Shown here in pieces: positions 6,618-8,752 of a stretch of DNA of 8,752 nt. The DNA is from Actinomycetes bacterium (GTDB lineage Bacteria; Actinomycetota; Acidimicrobiia; Acidimicrobiales; Microtrichaceae): NCBI GenBank assembly GCA_023450775.1, contig JAEXGP010000290.1:1-8752 (forward strand), given 5' to 3'. The position numbers and the translations under genes were made by a program. How positions within the stretch are numbered: the stretch's first letter is position 1; the number at the start of each line of letters is the position of its first letter. Under the pieces are notes generated by a model. That model searched no databases. It saw only the letters and a program-made list of their open reading frames with translations, and was not told the DNA's origin.

Positions 6618-7424
6618 TCAGCTCCTGGCGAGCACCTCGCCGTGCGGGACCAGGAACCAGGCGTCGGCCGCAGCGGCCCACTCGTGCCAGGCGTCGGCAC
6701 ATCGCTCGAGGTCGGCGGGTGTCGCGGCCCCGATCTCGACGGCACGGCTGGCGAGCCGGGAGCTCGTGATGCGCTCGGCCCACGTGGCGCTCCACCACTC
6801 GCGGTCCTCGGGCTCGGTGAAGCACCACGTCGAGGCGGTCGCGGTCACCGTCTCGAACCCGGCGGCGAGCGCCCACGACTTGAGGCGGCGCCCGGCGTCG
6901 GGCTCTCCCCCGCCGGCCCGGGCGACGGTGCGGTAGATGGCGAGCCACTCGTGGAGGCCCGCCACGTCGGGCCACCACGTCATGGCGGCGTAGTCGGCGT
7001 CGCGGGCCGCGACGACCCCGCCCGGGCGGCACAGGGCGCGCATGGCGGCGAGCGTCGCCACGGGATCCGCGACGTGTTGGAGCACCTGGTGCGCGTGCAC
7101 CACGTCGAAGCGCTCCTCGGCGGGGTCGAGGTCGTGCACGTCCACGGCCTGGAACGTCAGGTGCTCGGCGCGATGGTCCCGCGCCGCCGCATCGATGACC
7201 TCGGCGGCCGGGTCAATGCCGAGCACCGGGCCGGGCGCCACCCGAGCGGCCAGGTCCGCGGTGATCGTGCCCGGACCGCAGCCGACGTCGAGCACGGACA
7301 CGCCCGGACGCAGCTCGCCGATCAGGTAGGCGGCCGAGTTCTCGACGGTGCGCCAGCGGTGCGACTGCAGCACCGGGGCCGCATGGCCGTGGGTGTAGGT
7401 GGCGGTGGGTCGTTCGGCGCTCAT
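6618..7424 (-). CDS. class I SAM-dependent methyltransferase
   Basis: The 268-residue protein has the class I methyltransferase core: motif I V-L-D-V-G-C-G-P-G (44-52), the acidic end of strand 2 at D71 (G-I-D-P), a V-D-V-H-D-L region (94-99), and H-Q-V-L-Q-H-V-A-D-P (112-121), typical of UbiE/Methyltransf_11 enzymes. The N-terminus T-Y-T-H-G-H with S-H-R-W-R-T-V-E-N-S-A-A-Y is a conserved opening of an actinobacterial small-molecule methyltransferase group of unknown substrate. The ATG at 7424 has GGAAGGG six bases upstream, and its ATGA overlaps the stop of the TetR gene, so translation is coupled. A much longer in-frame extension is an artefact, because it runs through the TetR gene. The gene ends 27 bases from the converging sulfur operon. 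Modification of a toxic compound or metabolite sensed by the TetR partner is plausible but unproven. Confidence 0.88.
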   Translation of the reverse strand: MSAERPTATYTHGHAAPVLQSHRWRTVENSAAYLIGELRPGVSVLDVGCGPGTITADLAARVAPGPVLGIDPAAEVIDAAARDHRAEHLTFQAVDVHDLDPAEERFDVVHAHQVLQHVADPVATLAAMRALCRPGGVVAARDADYAAMTWWPDVAGLHEWLAIYRTVARAGGGEPDAGRRLKSWALAAGFETVTATASTWCFTEPEDREWWSATWAERITSSRLASRAVEIGAATPADLERCADAWHEWAAAADAWFLVPHGEVLARS

Positions 7425-8104
7425 CGTCGTCCCTTCCGGGTGGTGGTCCTCTTGGCGCGAGGTCGGACGCCGGCCTCGTCGAGCGTGGCGCGGATCAGGG
7501 TCGCGGCCGCCCACCGCAGCACGGCGCGGCCGTCCTCGTCGTCGAGCTCGCAGACGTCGCGGAGCACGGTCATCGGCTCCGGCCCGCTCAGCACGCACAG
7601 CGCGGTGACCAAGCGGTCCCACGCGTCGGGGGCGACACCGTCCCGCAACGGCGCGAGCGAGTCCTCGTACCAGCGGCGCCGTCGGCCCTCGCGCACGCCC
7701 GGCGTCTCGTCACCCTTGCCTGCGGCCTCGAGCCACACGTCGAGGTAGAGCCGGAGCGCGGTGCGGTACTGCGCCTCGGCGTCGAAGACGCGGGCGTTGA
7801 ACGAGTCGAGCACGTCGACGGCGCGCTCGGCGGCGCCGGCCTCGTCGACCTCCGAGGCGACGGCCTGTTCGATGTCGTCGACGTCCACGTTGAGCGCGAC
7901 CTCCACGAGCAGCGAGTCCTGGCTCGGGAAGTAGCGGTAGGCGGTGGTGCGCGACACCTGGGCGGCCTCGGCCGCCTGGGCGACGGTCGGGGTGACGCCC
8001 CGGTCGAGCAGCTCCTTGGCCGCGTCGACGATCGCGGCTCGGGTCCGCCGCTTCTGGTTCACGCGGCCATGGTCGATCGAGGGCGCTCGATGTGGGACTG
8101 GCAT
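7421..8104 (-). CDS. TetR/AcrR-family transcriptional regulator
   Basis: The product has 227 residues from the ATG at 8104, or 235 from the alternative ATG at 8128. Numbering from 8128, a basic N-terminus precedes the TetR DNA-binding domain, I-V-D-A-A-K-E-L-L then the helix-turn-helix T-V-A-Q-A-A-E-A-A-Q-V-S-R-T-T-A-Y-R-Y-F at about 48-67. The ligand-binding half is unassigned, and the C-terminus is a basic tail. I prefer 8104 because neither start has a ribosome-binding site, while TACCAT sits six bases before 8104, which would give a leaderless message beginning at that ATG. The gene is the first of a two-gene unit with the methyltransferase. Repression of its own promoter through the dyad at 8104-8138 is expected from family practice. 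The ligand is unknown. Confidence 0.92.
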   Translation of the reverse strand: MPVPHRAPSIDHGRVNQKRRTRAAIVDAAKELLDRGVTPTVAQAAEAAQVSRTTAYRYFPSQDSLLVEVALNVDVDDIEQAVASEVDEAGAAERAVDVLDSFNARVFDAEAQYRTALRLYLDVWLEAAGKGDETPGVREGRRRRWYEDSLAPLRDGVAPDAWDRLVTALCVLSGPEPMTVLRDVCELDDEDGRAVLRWAAATLIRATLDEAGVRPRAKRTTTRKGRR

Positions 8105-8138
8105 GCTGTCATGGTACGGGAGTCCCATGACGACAGCA
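8104..8138. promoter_or_regulatory. nested inverted repeat, candidate TetR operator
   Basis: GTCATGG (8108-8114) and CCATGAC (8125-8131) form perfect 7-bp arms around 10 bases. An outer pair, TGCTGTC (8104-8110) and GACAGCA (8132-8138), is also perfect over 7 bp, with a centre about 1.5 bases away. The structure covers the likely -10 and the start of the TetR gene, the standard place for a TetR-family self-operator. Confidence 0.6.
8111..8116 (-). promoter_or_regulatory. candidate -10 element of the tetR-methyltransferase unit
   Basis: Read on the minus strand the bases are TACCAT, a good TAnnnT match. The last T falls at -7 if transcription starts on the A of the ATG at 8104, the spacing seen for leaderless actinobacterial genes. 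No good -35 is visible 17-18 bases upstream. Confidence 0.4.
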
Positions 8139-8211
8139 CGGGATTTCGTGGACGTGAGAACGAACGCTCACCGGCCTGACCTCCGGAGTGTCAGACCCTT
8201 CCGGCACACTA

Positions 8212-8225
8212 CGAACATGTGTTCG
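8212..8225. promoter_or_regulatory. LexA-binding SOS box
   Basis: CGAACATGTGTTCG fits the Gram-positive LexA consensus CGAACRNRYGTTCG at every position. It also fits the mycobacterial form TCGAAC-N4-GTTCGA except for the first base (A at 8211). The ATG of the DUF222 gene forms the first three bases of the spacer, so bound LexA would cover the start codon and the start of transcription. Confidence 0.75.
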
Positions 8226-8752
8226 ATCGGTGAGGCCGAGGGCGGCGAGAGCGACGGCGGCGAGGAGGGTGGTGGCGAGAGGACTGCGACACCGCAGTTC
8301 CTTCCGGCGTTCGCCGGCACCGACGAGTCGCGGGCGGCGGTGGCCGCAGTCCGGGAGCTGGCGGCGACGATCGTGAAGGGGCTGTCCGACGACGAGTGCT
8401 TCGGCCTCTTCGACGACGTCGAGGTCGCCCGCCGTTCGCTTGCTGCGGTCGGCGGCGCCGTGCTCGACGAGATCGCCTCCCGCGACCTCTGCGACCGCCG
8501 CTACGGCATGACCCCAGGCACCTGGTTCGAACGCCGCCACGGCCGCACCCGCGCCACCGTCGCCGGCGAGGCCCGGGTCGCCCGCCGACTCCGCACCGAC
8601 CTCCCCCAGATCGCCGCCGCGTTGGCCAACGGTGCCATCAGCGCGGAACGCGCGGCGTTGATCGCCGGCAAGGTCAACGACCGCAACGCCGTCGCGTTCA
8701 CCGCCGCCCAATCAGCGCTGCTCGATCTGTCTGCGTCGGAGCCGTCGTTCAA
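8217..8752 (+). CDS. DUF222 / 13E12-family protein, N-terminal part (partial; HNH nuclease likely)
   Basis: The reading frame is open from the ATG at 8217 to the window edge, giving 178 residues with no stop. After a Gly/Glu-rich low-complexity leader (about residues 5-22) the sequence becomes helical and DUF222-like. It has a long amphipathic region with D-E-I-A-S-R-D (84-90), an R-x-G/A-R-V-A-R-R-L stretch at about 116-125, and the family hallmark L-P-x-I-A-A-A-L-A-N-G-A-I-S-A-E-R at 129-145. Full-length members (the 13E12 repeat family of mycobacteria) usually run to 400-500 residues and end in an HNH nuclease motif, which would lie beyond the window. There is no Shine-Dalgarno sequence before the ATG, so a leaderless message is possible; CACACT at 8205-8210 is a weak -10 candidate. 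The start codon lies inside a LexA box, implying damage induction. The gene is divergent from the tetR unit. Confidence 0.82.
   Translation, partial: MCSIGEAEGGESDGGEEGGGERTATPQFLPAFAGTDESRAAVAAVRELAATIVKGLSDDECFGLFDDVEVARRSLAAVGGAVLDEIASRDLCDRRYGMTPGTWFERRHGRTRATVAGEARVARRLRTDLPQIAAALANGAISAERAALIAGKVNDRNAVAFTAAQSALLDLSASEPSF

Noticed and set aside
7425..7622. N-terminal extension of the methyltransferase by 66 residues
   Set aside because: It runs through the TetR coding region, is Arg-rich without homology, and the ATG at 7424 has a good ribosome-binding site.
6642..7748. Plus-strand open frame over the methyltransferase and TetR genes
   Set aside because: Shadow of two well-supported minus-strand genes with overlapping start and stop codons.
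8109..8711. Minus-strand open frames under the DUF222 gene
   Set aside because: The plus-strand frame has the DUF222 hallmark and a regulatory site at its start; the opposite frames show no family features.

Overview
The window is high-GC, densely coding DNA from what is most likely an actinomycete (phylum Actinomycetota). The support is a DevR/NarL-type regulator tail, a DevS-like short histidine kinase, an actinobacterial-type zinc alcohol dehydrogenase, a DUF222/13E12-family protein and a Gram-positive-type SOS box. The Cys-rich RCC1 lipoprotein would suit Acidimicrobiia or a relative, but the class is only a guess. Nothing points to a plasmid, phage, insertion sequence, CRISPR array, tRNA or rRNA. 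No gap without a gene exceeds about 120 bases.

Layout. (1) 1-4508 is a signalling and redox block. It holds the last codons of a LuxR/NarL-type response regulator (+), a convergent flavin-binding PPOX-like protein (-), and, divergent from that, a 541-residue lipoprotein with a seven-bladed RCC1-type propeller (+). A zinc-dependent alcohol dehydrogenase (+) and a PAS-HisKA_3-HATPase sensor kinase (+) follow. The mix resembles the redox/hypoxia (DevR/DosR-like) gene sets of actinomycetes, but no DosR box was found, so this is only a contextual suggestion. (2) 4561-6590 is a two-gene operon for reactive sulfur. A CoA-disulfide/persulfide reductase fused to a rhodanese overlaps by four bases a CsoR-family repressor that has the two sensor cysteines but lacks the copper-binding histidine, so it looks like a persulfide sensor (CstR type). 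A 16-bp GC-tract dyad typical of that family overlaps the likely -10 element, giving a plausible autoregulated circuit. (3) 6618-8104 (-) is a coupled TetR-regulator/SAM-methyltransferase pair. A nested inverted repeat sits on its apparent promoter, and the regulator may be translated from a leaderless message. (4) 8212-8752 (+) is the start of a DUF222/13E12-type gene that runs off the window. Its ATG lies inside a perfect match to the Gram-positive LexA box, so it is probably DNA-damage inducible.

The most interesting items are the SOS box on the start codon of the DUF222 gene and the self-contained persulfide-sensing operon. The TetR/methyltransferase promoter architecture and the strict cysteine periodicity of the propeller lipoprotein come next.
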